Source: Candidatus Hydrogenedentota bacterium
Lineage (GTDB): Bacteria; Hydrogenedentota; Hydrogenedentia; Hydrogenedentales; SLHB01
NCBI GenBank assembly: GCA_019695095.1
Contig: JAIBAQ010000001.1
Location: 47,477-111,476, forward strand
DNA length: 64,000 bases
Reading direction: 5' to 3'
In this document: positions 51,685 through 61,475 of the stretch, piece by piece
Layout: each line of letters starts with the position of its first letter
Position numbering within the stretch: position 1 is the stretch's first letter
The notes under the pieces: generated by a model
Seen by the model: the letters and a program-made list of their open reading frames with translations, nothing else
The model's database searches: none
What the model was told of the DNA's origin: nothing
Position numbers and translations under genes: made by a program

Positions 51685-52542
51685 TCATTTAGTCGCGCCA
51701 AGCGAACGCGCGTACTTGACGCACCCCGCAATTGCTTCTTTCGTCTGTTCTTCGGTCAACTCGACGCCCTTCGTGCCTTCGAACTCGATTGTGATCGGCC
51801 CCTTGTAACCCTTCGTTTGCAGGACCTTCCACACATCCGGAAACTTCACAATCCCTTGGCCAAGCACGGGGAACACCCACGATTCCAACCCGCCGTCGTG
51901 ATCTTTGAACTCGACCGTTCCGACGTAGTCGATACTCTTCTTCAGCTCTGCCACGGCATCCGCACCCTTGTTGTAGTAGGTGATGTTTCCCGTGTCGAAG
52001 TTCACGCGGACGTTGGGATGGTTGATCGCTTTCATGGTCTCAACCTGCACGTCGCCGTTCGTTCCCAAATCCGGGTGCGTTTCGAGCGTAATGGTCACGC
52101 CGTAATTCTTGGCGATATCGCCCGCTTTGCGAAGCCGCTCTATGACCACTTCCTTTGGCGCATCATTACGTTTCGCGGAGATGAACATGTACTTCACGTC
52201 CATCTTCGCGCACGTCGCCAACTGCACACCGAGTTCATCTACACACGTTTCCTTCGAAAGATCGGTTTCACCGCGCATCACGAGCGCTGTGAGCTTGTGA
52301 TCCGCGAGTTTCTTCGTGATTTCGTCGATCTGGTCCGGTTTGGGCACATTCAAGAAGATGTAGTGAATACCCAGTGTTGGCAGATGTTCCCACGCTGTAT
52401 CTTGAAATTTGCCGTAGCTCGCCAAACGCACCGCGAGGGGATTCCCCGCGTCATCTGCCTGCACAGGCAAACCCGCACACGAAAGCAACGCAAGCGCGAC
52501 AAGCGCCGCCACACCGGAAAAACGCAAAGCCGCTCTATTCAT
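51685..52542 (-). CDS. Exported TIM-barrel sugar isomerase/epimerase-like protein
   Basis: A 285-residue protein with a signal peptide (ALVALALLSCAGLPVQADD). The barrel has the xylose-isomerase-like pattern with VKYMFISAKRND, the metal-ligand regions VTITLETHPDLGTN (Glu, His), VRVNFDTGNI (Asp) and VEFKDHDGG (His/Asp), and PITIEFEGTKG (Glu). These residues would hold a divalent metal, so the protein is probably active outside the cytoplasm. CAGGAG ten bases before ATG 52542 sets the start. Signal-peptide versions are common near sugar-acid and DUF1080 genes. The gene is 55 bases upstream of the symporter gene. Confidence 0.82.
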   Translation of the reverse strand: MNRAALRFSGVAALVALALLSCAGLPVQADDAGNPLAVRLASYGKFQDTAWEHLPTLGIHYIFLNVPKPDQIDEITKKLADHKLTALVMRGETDLSKETCVDELGVQLATCAKMDVKYMFISAKRNDAPKEVVIERLRKAGDIAKNYGVTITLETHPDLGTNGDVQVETMKAINHPNVRVNFDTGNITYYNKGADAVAELKKSIDYVGTVEFKDHDGGLESWVFPVLGQGIVKFPDVWKVLQTKGYKGPITIEFEGTKGVELTEEQTKEAIAGCVKYARSLGATK

Positions 52543-52631
52543 CGTTCCACTACTCCTGTTACATGAAGGCGCCGAGTGCCTCACGCGCCCGGCGCCGCTC
52601 AGTTCCCCTCAAACACCAAAAAGCAGGCACA

Positions 52632-53969
52632 CTACGCAAGTTCCTTGCGGTGCGCCCACACTTTCTGAAACGCTTTCGTATACTGCTCGACCATCTCGGG
52701 CACGTCCATGGTCCAATACGGGAGCGCAATACACGTATTGTTCGCCTGGTCGGTTCCCGGCAATTCGGGAATAACCGGTTTGTGATGCCACCACTCGTCT
52801 TCCTGGTATACCGCGCACGTATGTTGCGGCAAATAGTGCAAGGCGTCGGCATTCACGCCCTCCGCCTTTAATGCCTTCACGGCGGCCTCGCGAGTCATGC
52901 CCGCTTCCTTCTCATCGATGAACAGCATGTTCCACGAGTAATGAAGACGCTGCATGTCTTTGCGTCCGCTCGACTGCTCATACAGACCTGGCAGTTGAAT
53001 CAGCGCATCGTTCAACGCGCGAACCTGCTTGGCGCCCGCTGCGTTACGTGCTTCAAGATCGACAAGCTGGCAGCGCGCCAGCGCCGCGGCCATCGGGTGC
53101 ATCCTGAATTTCAGTCCCAAACCGGAACCCTTGTACTTGAAGTACGGATTCTCCTTGGCGACGCCTCCGATTTGATAGTCCATGAACGCGGTCGCGCGCG
53201 CATGGTCTTCCGCATCCTGATACACGCCCATACCACCTTCAATAGCTGGTAGTGGCTTCGATGTCTGGAAGCTGAAAATGGCCATCTTGCCCCAGGATCC
53301 CGTGTACTTGTCCTTCAGCTTGGCGCCGTGCGCGTGCGCGCTGTCTTCAAGGACGATGAGTCCCTTCTCCTTTGCCCAATCACAGATGAGGTCCATGTCC
53401 GCGGGCAACCCGATCCAGTGTACGGGCAGGATGGCTTTCGTGTTCGGCGTGAGGCGTTTCTTCGCATCCTCCAAATCGAGATTCAGTGTGCGAGGATTGA
53501 TGTCCACAAACACCGGTACGTATCCAAACAATCGCATCGGAAGAATGGTCGCGAAGAACGTATAGCTCGGCACCATAATCTCGCTGCCGGGAGGCAGGTT
53601 CAGGGCGAAGAACATCGATGCCAGCGCGCTCGTACCGTTGCAGTGCGCCTTGCAGAATGGATACCCGAAATGACTGCACCAGTCTTTCTCAAGCTCGTCC
53701 AAAGGGGAGTACCCGGGACTGCGCACCAACTCAAGCACTGCCTGCTCTTCCTTTTCGCCATAGCGCGGCCAGTGAGATGCCTCCGGGTTTGGGTTGGTGA
53801 CGGCCTTCGGGCCGCCGTTGAGTGCGAGCTTCTCAACGGGCGCCTGACTCACCGCAGACTGCGCCAGCGTTAGGCCCGCAGCGACGGCCCCTGTTGTCTT
53901 TAGAAACTGACGGCGGGTAGGTTGACTGTTGGTCGAAAACGGCTTTGATTCCACGACGTGCTCCTCCAT
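52632..53969 (-). CDS. DegT/DnrJ/EryC1/StrS-type PLP protein with Tat signal
   Basis: A 445-residue protein. The N-terminus carries a twin-arginine leader, TRRQFLKTTGAVAAGLTLA, ending near VSQAP. The rest is a full sugar-aminotransferase fold: GTSALASMFFALNLPPGSEIMVPSYTF, VFVDINPRTLNLD, LIVLEDSAHAHGA (Asp209) and the PLP lysine Lys238 in FSFQTSKPLPAIEGGMGVY. The catalytic lysine is present, so activity is plausible. Tat export would place a cofactor-loaded enzyme in the periplasm, unusual because its amino donor (usually glutamate) and nucleotide-sugar substrates are cytoplasmic. It leads the leftward set with the isomerase and symporter genes. Confidence 0.85.
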   Translation of the reverse strand: MEEHVVESKPFSTNSQPTRRQFLKTTGAVAAGLTLAQSAVSQAPVEKLALNGGPKAVTNPNPEASHWPRYGEKEEQAVLELVRSPGYSPLDELEKDWCSHFGYPFCKAHCNGTSALASMFFALNLPPGSEIMVPSYTFFATILPMRLFGYVPVFVDINPRTLNLDLEDAKKRLTPNTKAILPVHWIGLPADMDLICDWAKEKGLIVLEDSAHAHGAKLKDKYTGSWGKMAIFSFQTSKPLPAIEGGMGVYQDAEDHARATAFMDYQIGGVAKENPYFKYKGSGLGLKFRMHPMAAALARCQLVDLEARNAAGAKQVRALNDALIQLPGLYEQSSGRKDMQRLHYSWNMLFIDEKEAGMTREAAVKALKAEGVNADALHYLPQHTCAVYQEDEWWHHKPVIPELPGTDQANNTCIALPYWTMDVPEMVEQYTKAFQKVWAHRKELA

Positions 53970-54191
53970 GGATTGGGGTACCCCCCAGACAGAGCCAATT
54001 GGCCGGTTCTATCAATCATACTATCCCCTGGCAACACAGGTATCAACCGTTCCGGAAGGAGAAATTCACCGGTTCCTGCGGCCAGATTCCACTACTGTGG
54101 GGATAGACACAGCACCGGCTGCTGCGTCCGTTCAGCGGCTCCTCTCTCGTGCACGCCGGATGAGTCATCTCCTCGTCTCGGACACCATTTC

Positions 54192-54221
54192 TTGACAGAT
54201 CTATGCCCTAAACGGCATAGT
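54192..54221 (+). promoter_or_regulatory. Promoter with internal inverted repeat, before the hybrid kinase
   Basis: TTGACA (54192-54197) and CATAGT (54216-54221) stand 18 bases apart, 41 bases before the ATG. The spacer and -10 box hold a perfect inverted repeat, CTATGCC (54201-54207) and GGCATAG (54214-54220), separated by six bases. A dimeric regulator bound there would block RNA polymerase. The rest of the 292-base divergent gap shows no gene. Confidence 0.45.
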
Positions 54222-54261
54222 TGGGAATATTTAAACAGCCAAGTTTCTGTGAGGCTTTTCC

Positions 54262-56697
54262 ATGACTGCCAAACGCGATTACTCGCGCAAACCCGAAAAT
54301 TCCGCCGCCAATACCCACCAATCACAGGACGCCAGTCCGACTGCACACCGGAGTCCTTCCCTGGAATCAAATCACTCCCTTCCTGTCGGCCAGGATCCCG
54401 GAGATCGGCGCTTGCACGATTTTAGCAGTCGCGTCTTTATGACCAGCGGCATCGTGGCATGGGCGGTTGTCGACCTTGATGGCCGTTTTCTGGAATGCAA
54501 TAAAGCCTATGAAGACATTCTCGGATACACCCTAGAAGAGCTCAGGGAGCTGTCCAACCACTCCGTTACGCATCCGGAAGATCGGGCAGAAACAGACAAG
54601 TATATGTCCCTTCTCAAAGAGGGGGGGTGCGATCGGTATCGTACGGAGAAACGCTATCTCCGAAAGAACGGCGACTTGTGCTGGTGCGACGTGACGCTCT
54701 TTGCACTGCGGGATGAGGCTACTCACAGTTCGGTCGTAGTCGCGCTGATTTTGGACATCTCGGAGCGAAAAAGCGCGGAGGAAGCTCTGCGAAAGAGCGA
54801 GCAGAAATACCGTTCGTTTCTAGAGAACTTCCAAGGTATTGCGTTCAGCGTGATGTGGGATGGTTTCAAGCCGACGCTTTTCGACGGGCTGGTCAGTGAA
54901 ATGACCGGCTATTCCGACGAAGACTTTCTTACCGGCAGAGTACGCTTGGAGAACGTCGTCCATCCCGACGACAAGAAGGCCTTCTTGAGAGAACTCATCG
55001 CACTCAAGAGAGGACGTATCTCTGCATCCTCGCTTGAGCTCCGCATTTGCCGGAAGGATCGCGAGATCCGCTGGGTCAAGTGCGTTGCCAAGTGCTTTTA
55101 CGACGACAACAAAAGACCTTCCGTCATTCAAGGTGTGGTGCTCGATATCACCCAGAGGATACAGGCGGAGGCAGACAGAGCCAGGCTCGACGCAGCAATA
55201 AAGGCAGCGCCGGAAGTCATTGTCATAACGGACAAGTGCGGCGCCATTGAGTACGTGAACCCCGCGTTTACCCGGGTCACCGGATACTCATTTGATGAAG
55301 CCATTGGTCAGAATCCGCGCATACTCAAGAGTGGACGGCATGATGCCGAATTCTACCAAGACCTTTGGAACACCATCCTTGAAGGCAAAGTCTGGTCCGG
55401 TCTAATTACCAACAAGCGGAAAGACGGTGTGCTTTTCGAAGAAGAACTTACAATCGCACCCGTCAATGACGCTGGCGGACAGATACGGAATTTCGTAGCC
55501 GTGCAACGCGACGTCACCAAGCAGTTGCGTCTCGAGCAAAGCCTTCGGCAGGCTCAGAAGATGGAGGCAATCGGCACACTCGCGGGCGGGATCGCCCACG
55601 ATTTCAACAACATCCTTGCCGCCATCCTGGGCTATACAGAGCTGATAGAAGACAGCCTGGACGATCGCAGGCGAGTTTTGCAGGACCTTGCTCAAGTTCG
55701 TCAGGCCGTCATTCGCGCGCGCGACCTCGTGCAGCAGATTTTGACGTTTAGTCGAAAACGAGAACAGGAACGCAAGCCGGTACGCGTGGACTTGCTGGTG
55801 CGCGAAACTTCAAAACTGCTGCGCTCTACCGTGAGCACGAGCGTCGAAATAAACACCTCTATCTGCAAGACCAATCGATGCGTACTTGGTGATCCGACGG
55901 AACTTCACCAGGTCCTCATGAACCTCTGCACCAATGCTTATCAAGCTATTGGCGAACGGCCTGGGGTGCTCAAGATCCAGCTAGCGGAATGCTCGGCTCA
56001 GGATATCCAAGTTGCGTCTGACTATACTTCGACGGACGGACACTATCTCAAGGTAGTCGTGTCCGATACGGGTTGCGGCATCGCCCCCGAAATCGCCGAT
56101 CGAATTTTCGATCCGTTCTTCACAACGAAGAAGCAAGGCGAAGGAACCGGCCTGGGTCTCGCAACGGTTCACGGGATCGTGAAGTCGCACGGCGGTTTCA
56201 TTCAGGTCAAGAGCGAGCCGGGGCGCGGCAGTGAGTTCACAGTCTTCTTGCCGTGCGTTGCAGAGACTACGTCCAACGAGGCAATCGATACGTCACCCAT
56301 CCCGGGGGGCACTGAACGAGTCCTGATCCTAGACGACGAACCACAAGTGGCACGCGTCTGCGGAGACATGCTGCGCAGGCTTGGATATGACATTGTTGAA
56401 ATGACGAACAGCCAAGAGACCATCCGCCATCTTACGAAGTATCCTCGTTTCTACGATCTCGTGATCACGGACCAGCAGATGCCGGGCATGACAGGTAAAG
56501 AAGTGTACCGGCAATTGCACTTGTTACGCCCCGATCTTCCGGTGATTATCATGACTGGATACAGCGAGGCGCTGACCCCTGAAATGGCGCGCCAACTGGG
56601 AATATCCGCGTTTCTCTACAAACCCATCGAGAAACGCCTTCTTGCACAAAGAGTTCGCGCCGCGCTTGATGACGCCAAATTGAATCGGGAATTCTGA
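54262..56697 (+). CDS. Hybrid PAS sensor histidine kinase with C-terminal receiver
   Basis: An 811-residue cytoplasmic protein: three PAS domains (about 55-170, 185-310, 315-430; each with a PAC-like tail such as [18 protein letters not shown]), a HisKA domain with phospho-His446 in [14 protein letters not shown], a HATPase domain ([31 protein letters not shown]), and a receiver with Asp737 in [13 protein letters not shown] and conserved KP near residue 790. The receiver is the last domain, so a separate phosphotransfer or response partner is needed, and none is encoded nearby. The first 50 residues are low complexity. Confidence 0.9.
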   Translation: MTAKRDYSRKPENSAANTHQSQDASPTAHRSPSLESNHSLPVGQDPGDRRLHDFSSRVFMTSGIVAWAVVDLDGRFLECNKAYEDILGYTLEELRELSNHSVTHPEDRAETDKYMSLLKEGGCDRYRTEKRYLRKNGDLCWCDVTLFALRDEATHSSVVVALILDISERKSAEEALRKSEQKYRSFLENFQGIAFSVMWDGFKPTLFDGLVSEMTGYSDEDFLTGRVRLENVVHPDDKKAFLRELIALKRGRISASSLELRICRKDREIRWVKCVAKCFYDDNKRPSVIQGVVLDITQRIQAEADRARLDAAIKAAPEVIVITDKCGAIEYVNPAFTRVTGYSFDEAIGQNPRILKSGRHDAEFYQDLWNTILEGKVWSGLITNKRKDGVLFEEELTIAPVNDAGGQIRNFVAVQRDVTKQLRLEQSLRQAQKMEAIGTLAGGIAHDFNNILAAILGYTELIEDSLDDRRRVLQDLAQVRQAVIRARDLVQQILTFSRKREQERKPVRVDLLVRETSKLLRSTVSTSVEINTSICKTNRCVLGDPTELHQVLMNLCTNAYQAIGERPGVLKIQLAECSAQDIQVASDYTSTDGHYLKVVVSDTGCGIAPEIADRIFDPFFTTKKQGEGTGLGLATVHGIVKSHGGFIQVKSEPGRGSEFTVFLPCVAETTSNEAIDTSPIPGGTERVLILDDEPQVARVCGDMLRRLGYDIVEMTNSQETIRHLTKYPRFYDLVITDQQMPGMTGKEVYRQLHLLRPDLPVIIMTGYSEALTPEMARQLGISAFLYKPIEKRLLAQRVRAALDDAKLNREF

Positions 56698-56707
56698 TTT
56701 CGACGGT

Positions 56708-57823
56708 CTATAGAAAACTGAACGTCCAGCGGATCTCCAGGTTCTCGTTGCGGTACATTTCCGGCACTTTGAACGGAAACGCCGGGAACGGCCCCGAACG
56801 TTCGATTGCTTCTTTACACAATGCCGCATAGGTTGCCGACGAGCCAGGTTCGACAATCTCCACCGACACAACGCGCCCGTCAGGAGAAATCGTGCAATCC
56901 ATCACCGCTTTCGTCTCCGAAGCGCCCGAATAGCGCACCTGCATCAGCCCGCGCCATCGTTTCTCCACGCGATCGCGTACGAGCTTCAGATACGGCGCAA
57001 TCTCGCTCTCCATGGCCTCGAAACTGACGAATCCTTTGCTCTTAACGCCACCGTCCACACGTCCTTGTGTCTTGCCCGGCGACAAATTGGGCAACGTGGG
57101 CTCAATCGCTTTGGCCAGTTTCATGGCCTCGCCTTGTGCTTCAACGGCTGTCGATGCTTGCTCGGGAGTAGGCCCCGCTTGCGCTTCCTGCGCGGCTTCG
57201 GTGGGCAAAGCCTGTTGCACTGGCGCCTTCGGAGCGGCGTCCGCCTGGGCCGGATCAGGCGCAGGAGGCGCTTCAGGTTTTGCCTCGGGTTGAGTGGGCG
57301 CTTGCGGCGGCGGAGGCGGAGGCATTGGAGTCTGTGTTGCGCCCCGGAGTTCGTCCGACTGTCCAATCACATCCACTTGCGGGGCGGCACCCTCGCCATT
57401 CGAGTCCGACGTGTCGCGCGCCTTGGAGGCTTGTATGGCGATGAGATCCGTCTCCGGATTCACCGGCGCATCGGCCGGCGCAACCGTGTCGACATACTGC
57501 AACGGTTCCGGCTGGGGCGGGGGCGGGGGCGCAGGCGGCGGGAACAACGAAGGTTCGGCGTCCGGCTGCAAATTGACTACGAACGGCAACCTGCTGGGGG
57601 TCGACGCAAGCACAAATGGCGTGCGCGGCATGGCGAGCACGACCAAGGCAAGCACCGCGTGAATGGCCGCAGCCGCCACCAAAGACCGCACCATACGCTC
57701 GCGATAGCCGGGATAGCCCACAAATACTCGAGGCCAATTGACGTATCGCAACACTCTGCCCGCGCTTTTGAACGCGGCAGTACCCTGCACCAAGCGGGCT
57801 ATATACCGAAAGAGGCGCTTCAT
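56708..57823 (-). CDS. TonB-like energy transducer / TonB C-terminal domain protein
   Basis: A 371-residue protein: a cytoplasmic basic start, one span (SLVAAAAIHAVLALVVLAM, about 46-64), a long proline-rich stretch with PPPPPQPEPL and PEAPPAPDPAQ that could cross the periplasm, and a C-terminal domain (FEAMESEIAPYLKLVRDRVEKRW, ETKAVMDCTISPDGRVVSVEIVEP, FPAFPFKVPEMYRNENLEIRWTFSF) of the TonB/TolA type. It could energise an outer-membrane transporter or act in a Tol-like system. No exbB, exbD or TonB-dependent receptor is in the window. The start is uncertain; the ATG at 57823 is chosen. Confidence 0.75.
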   Translation of the reverse strand: MKRLFRYIARLVQGTAAFKSAGRVLRYVNWPRVFVGYPGYRERMVRSLVAAAAIHAVLALVVLAMPRTPFVLASTPSRLPFVVNLQPDAEPSLFPPPAPPPPPQPEPLQYVDTVAPADAPVNPETDLIAIQASKARDTSDSNGEGAAPQVDVIGQSDELRGATQTPMPPPPPPQAPTQPEAKPEAPPAPDPAQADAAPKAPVQQALPTEAAQEAQAGPTPEQASTAVEAQGEAMKLAKAIEPTLPNLSPGKTQGRVDGGVKSKGFVSFEAMESEIAPYLKLVRDRVEKRWRGLMQVRYSGASETKAVMDCTISPDGRVVSVEIVEPGSSATYAALCKEAIERSGPFPAFPFKVPEMYRNENLEIRWTFSFL

Positions 57824-57980
57824 CTCAACAACGTCGTGTTGTCCCGATGCGTATTTACCGAGCCGTAACACATGCGCCGACGCGCACCATGAGCGACTCG
57901 ATCCCAAGAACTGGATTGTAGCAGAACGGTGTGGTCTTCCTCATGGACACACCACGCGCCCGCGACTTTATGTGTAGCGG

Positions 57981-60900
57981 TTACTGAGTAACTCCCAAAA
58001 CGCGAAGGCGCGCCAGCCCAAACACCGTCTGCCGGAAGTTCTGGGAGAATGATTTTCCCATTCCTCCACTCGGTCTTTCGAAGTGGTTCGCCATCATTTC
58101 CTTCCAGAATTCGAGATACTTGGAGTCCTTCGTTTCCTCGTATGCGAAAGCGACCGCATCGGCATTTAACGCGCAGACGTAACCGAGCGATGGCGAATCT
58201 CTGATCTCCGGTGCGTTCGTGATATAGACGAAACCTTTGTCCTTAATCCATGCTTCGTCCTTCAGCCAATCGACCGATCGCACCAACATCTTACGAACGT
58301 CGGGGCGGTCCAGCGGTTCCACTTCCAGGTAGTGCAGCAGCCCGTATGTGAGGATACCTGCCGCAAACGGTTTTCCTCCGATGACCGGTTTTCCGTTGGT
58401 TTCACTCAACGGTGGCGTGTGCGACCACGCGCCGGTGACCGGGTCATGCCGTTCCAGGCAGCGCTGCACCATTATGCGAGCCGCGTTAAGGTAATAGGGA
58501 TTGCTCGAGAACTCGCAGGCCGCGGTCATGTTGATGAGCGGCCAACCGCCGCCTCGTTCGATGCTGAAATCGAAATCCGATGTAAGCGATTGGGCAAGAC
58601 CATCGCAGACTCGATCCGCCGTCTTGCGCAGAAACGCGTCGCCCGTCAACTGACCGTAGAGCCATAGTCCTTCTTCGTAAACGTGGCCCTGTGGATCGGA
58701 TTTGCCTTGAAAATAGCCTGCCATGCTGGTCGTAGCGGCTTCTGACACTTTTTCGTCCATGAAGAGTTCTTGCGGTGTCTGACACGAACCAACGTGATTG
58801 AACGAATGTTGCCAGACCAAACATGGGATCTTCTCCGCTGCGGGCGTGCCATGAAGCGTGTCCACGGTCGCATAGTGACGGGCCATTTGAAGTCCGCGCT
58901 CAAAATAACGGCGGTCGCCCGTGCGCATCCATTGCACGGCCATGGCCCATGCAAGATCGTATTCGTTGTTGCCCGCGTTACTGCCTCGCTCCCCGTACCA
59001 ATCGCCGTAGTTCATCCAACCGTAGTAATGCGTCTTCTCGCGGTCGGCATTCAACAAAGCGAATCCCTGCTCGAATTGCGTCTCGTACGCGTCCCACACG
59101 CCGGAAGTGCGCGCGTAAATGGGGCATCCAAGCACGCCGGTGCCGCATAGATACTCCGGCGGTGCCATCGGAAAAAGCGGCGCGTTGAACCACGCGGCGT
59201 ACTGCGCCGCATCAGGATGGGAATCGGAAGCACCGTATGCCACATAAAGGGTGCGCCGGTTCATTTGCCCGGAGCGAATCAAGTAGTCTCCGTCCTTAAA
59301 CCAGGGATAGCAGACCGAGAAACGCTTCTTGCTCTCATCGTCGCTATACGTATCCGGCTTCAGTTCGGGCATCAAACCGGCCCGCATTCCGTCAACGGTC
59401 GCTTCCAGCGCACTCGGATACATTTCGCGAAAATCGCACAGGAAAAGCATCGTCTGCGTGCGCGCTCCAGCCAATGCTGCGACACCTATGGCTCGCTCGC
59501 CCGTTGTGACCTGCCCACCTTCAACTACAGAAAACTGGTAGTCACGATCCTGGACAACGCGCACGGATTTGTCTGCGGATAGTGCGCTCATCGGGCGGCC
59601 CTCAACGGACCCGGTCACATCACCTTCATCGGCCGACAGGCAAAACGATACCGACTTCAAGGCTTTGAAGACCGGCTCATCAACGCTGTTGTTCACGATA
59701 GAGACGTCGTACTTGACGTTCGTTTGTCCACGCCACACCGTGGCACGAATCGTGTAGCTCCACGGAGAATCCTCCAAAGCGCCAGACCAACAGAAGACCG
59801 CGCGACAAGAGCCGTTCTCCTCTACGGAGAATTCGCTCACGGCACCGCACGTCACGGTCCTTCCGCTGTCTGTTGTGACTTCTAAGGATGTGCCCTTGGA
59901 AGAGAAGACATTTCGTTCGGAGTCGCCAATCTTGCCATCGCCGTCCAAGTCGATGTCCCTGATTTCGATGCTGACCGGTGCGTTCCGGTGCAGTACCATC
60001 GCGAGGCGGTCCGCAGTCAGAGTCCAGCCCTCCTGCGACTCGGCAATGTGTACAAGTGGCTCGGAGATTTCTTGGGCATCGGGCCATTCAAGTCGAGCTT
60101 CCAAGCGATAGGTAGGCGTCGAATCGCCCAACGCAGAGTCGGCCAAGAAGGTCAGAGTTGCCCACTTCACGCTATTATCGGGCCAGCGGCAGGTGCAGTC
60201 CGCCTGCAACGACACTGGATTGCCCTGCGCGTCAAATAGACGAAGGTCCTGGGTGTCGCGAAGGGAGCCTTTCGCGAACGGCATGCCGACTGTCGCCGAC
60301 CAGCCTCTTCGCGGAGCTTTCGTCGGCTCGCCTACCATCAACGGAAGCGTCAGCGGCTTCGTAACAGGCGGCACGGCGGGGCTGCCCCGCATCGTGAACG
60401 GTTTCGACGACGCTTCAACGCCGTCAACGGTCTTCGTTACGATGCGCGCTTGATACTGCACATCCGCATCGAGATTGCTGATTAGAACGCGATGGTTTCG
60501 CGCAAGGGTCGCATCAGACTGCGTCGATGAAGTGAAACCGTCGGCGCCGTATTCGACTCTTCCGGTGGGCGTGGCAATGTTCGTCGTCCAGAAGACGCTA
60601 ACGGAACCCGGCTCGGCACTGCGAGCTTCGATGTAGTCGAATTCCGGCGGCGGCGGCACTAGTGGGCGCTTCGAAAAGACCAACTTGGAGATTCGGTAGT
60701 ATCCCACGAACGTCTCGCAGGTAAAGGTCAAGCGGTCTCCCGACTTCACTTCAATAGGCCCCGGAAAACTGCAGAGCGCAATGCCTCCCGAACGATCGGC
60801 AGTGATAACCCCCAGCGTCTTTCCATTCAAGGCCGCGGATAGCCGCTCGACTCCATCGGGGTCGTCACTGAGAATCACTCCGAAATAGAGAGTCCCTGCG

Positions 60901-61130
60901 CGATCGAAGGTGTAGGCAAAGGAATCGCCTTCATTCTCTCCGCGGATTTGCTTTCCCTCGGCCACAAAACCTTTCCAGTCCGTGGTGTTTGTGGCGGGCA
61001 CACTGAATCCATTTCCCCCTTGCGTAAGCCAGGCATTGAAACCAGACCAAACCGTGTGCCGGACAGCGTCTTCCGCGCACGCGCACACGGATGCGCAAAG
61101 CATGACTGCAAGACCAGACATTAGTCGCAT
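57981..61130 (-). CDS. Exported PL26-like exo-rhamnogalacturonan lyase family protein
   Basis: A 1049-residue protein with signal peptide (MRLMSGLAVMLCASVCACAED). After a beta-sandwich and a fibronectin type III-like domain (about 160-260) comes the three-part PcRGLX/YetA arrangement: a RIFT-like barrel (GWSATVGMPFAKGSLRDTQDLRLFD, CTCRWPDNSVKWATLTF), a central beta sandwich, and a C-terminal alpha/alpha toroid (THYYGWMNYGDWYGERGSNAGNNEYDLAWAM, RHYATVDTLH, WQHSFNHVG). An EF-hand-like loop, DIDLDGDGKIGD, sits in the middle. Relatives cleave rhamnogalacturonan from chain ends. GGAGGGGGGG just before the ATG fixes the start. Confidence 0.78.
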   Translation of the reverse strand: MRLMSGLAVMLCASVCACAEDAVRHTVWSGFNAWLTQGGNGFSVPATNTTDWKGFVAEGKQIRGENEGDSFAYTFDRAGTLYFGVILSDDPDGVERLSAALNGKTLGVITADRSGGIALCSFPGPIEVKSGDRLTFTCETFVGYYRISKLVFSKRPLVPPPPEFDYIEARSAEPGSVSVFWTTNIATPTGRVEYGADGFTSSTQSDATLARNHRVLISNLDADVQYQARIVTKTVDGVEASSKPFTMRGSPAVPPVTKPLTLPLMVGEPTKAPRRGWSATVGMPFAKGSLRDTQDLRLFDAQGNPVSLQADCTCRWPDNSVKWATLTFLADSALGDSTPTYRLEARLEWPDAQEISEPLVHIAESQEGWTLTADRLAMVLHRNAPVSIEIRDIDLDGDGKIGDSERNVFSSKGTSLEVTTDSGRTVTCGAVSEFSVEENGSCRAVFCWSGALEDSPWSYTIRATVWRGQTNVKYDVSIVNNSVDEPVFKALKSVSFCLSADEGDVTGSVEGRPMSALSADKSVRVVQDRDYQFSVVEGGQVTTGERAIGVAALAGARTQTMLFLCDFREMYPSALEATVDGMRAGLMPELKPDTYSDDESKKRFSVCYPWFKDGDYLIRSGQMNRRTLYVAYGASDSHPDAAQYAAWFNAPLFPMAPPEYLCGTGVLGCPIYARTSGVWDAYETQFEQGFALLNADREKTHYYGWMNYGDWYGERGSNAGNNEYDLAWAMAVQWMRTGDRRYFERGLQMARHYATVDTLHGTPAAEKIPCLVWQHSFNHVGSCQTPQELFMDEKVSEAATTSMAGYFQGKSDPQGHVYEEGLWLYGQLTGDAFLRKTADRVCDGLAQSLTSDFDFSIERGGGWPLINMTAACEFSSNPYYLNAARIMVQRCLERHDPVTGAWSHTPPLSETNGKPVIGGKPFAAGILTYGLLHYLEVEPLDRPDVRKMLVRSVDWLKDEAWIKDKGFVYITNAPEIRDSPSLGYVCALNADAVAFAYEETKDSKYLEFWKEMMANHFERPSGGMGKSFSQNFRQTVFGLARLRVLGVTQ

Positions 61131-61475
61131 GGCCCCCCCTCCGAAGCGTACGGCACGAGCGCCACTCCCAAGTGACGGCACTGCCTTCAGTGTAGCGTTC
61201 ACGGTGTCGATTGTCGAAGCCTTCACTCACTTCACAACAATGCGAGAAACATTGATCCCATGTTGGTCCTTGTTTACTATCGCTTGGATAGCTTCGACGC
61301 TGGAGACTGGTGTTCGGGCAGGCGCTCTCATGGCCCTGCAAACGCATGTTTCGCCGTCGATGGATCCGAATACGGCTGACTCAAGGAACCCAAGATGTGC
61401 ATGCGGCTTTTGCCTAATTCCTCAGAGCTCCCGCAGGGTCTTCCGGCACGCGTGCGTCACAGAGGATGCTTCCCG
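61131..61475. other. Gene-free divergent region with leftward promoter
   Basis: About 345 bases between the PL26-like gene and the FG-GAP gene. On the minus strand, TCGACA (61212-61217) and TACACT (61189-61194) are 17 bases apart, with five and four of six matches, and would start the lyase transcript with a leader of about 50 bases. I found no similar pair for the rightward gene and no repeat or small gene I could support. Confidence 0.4.
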
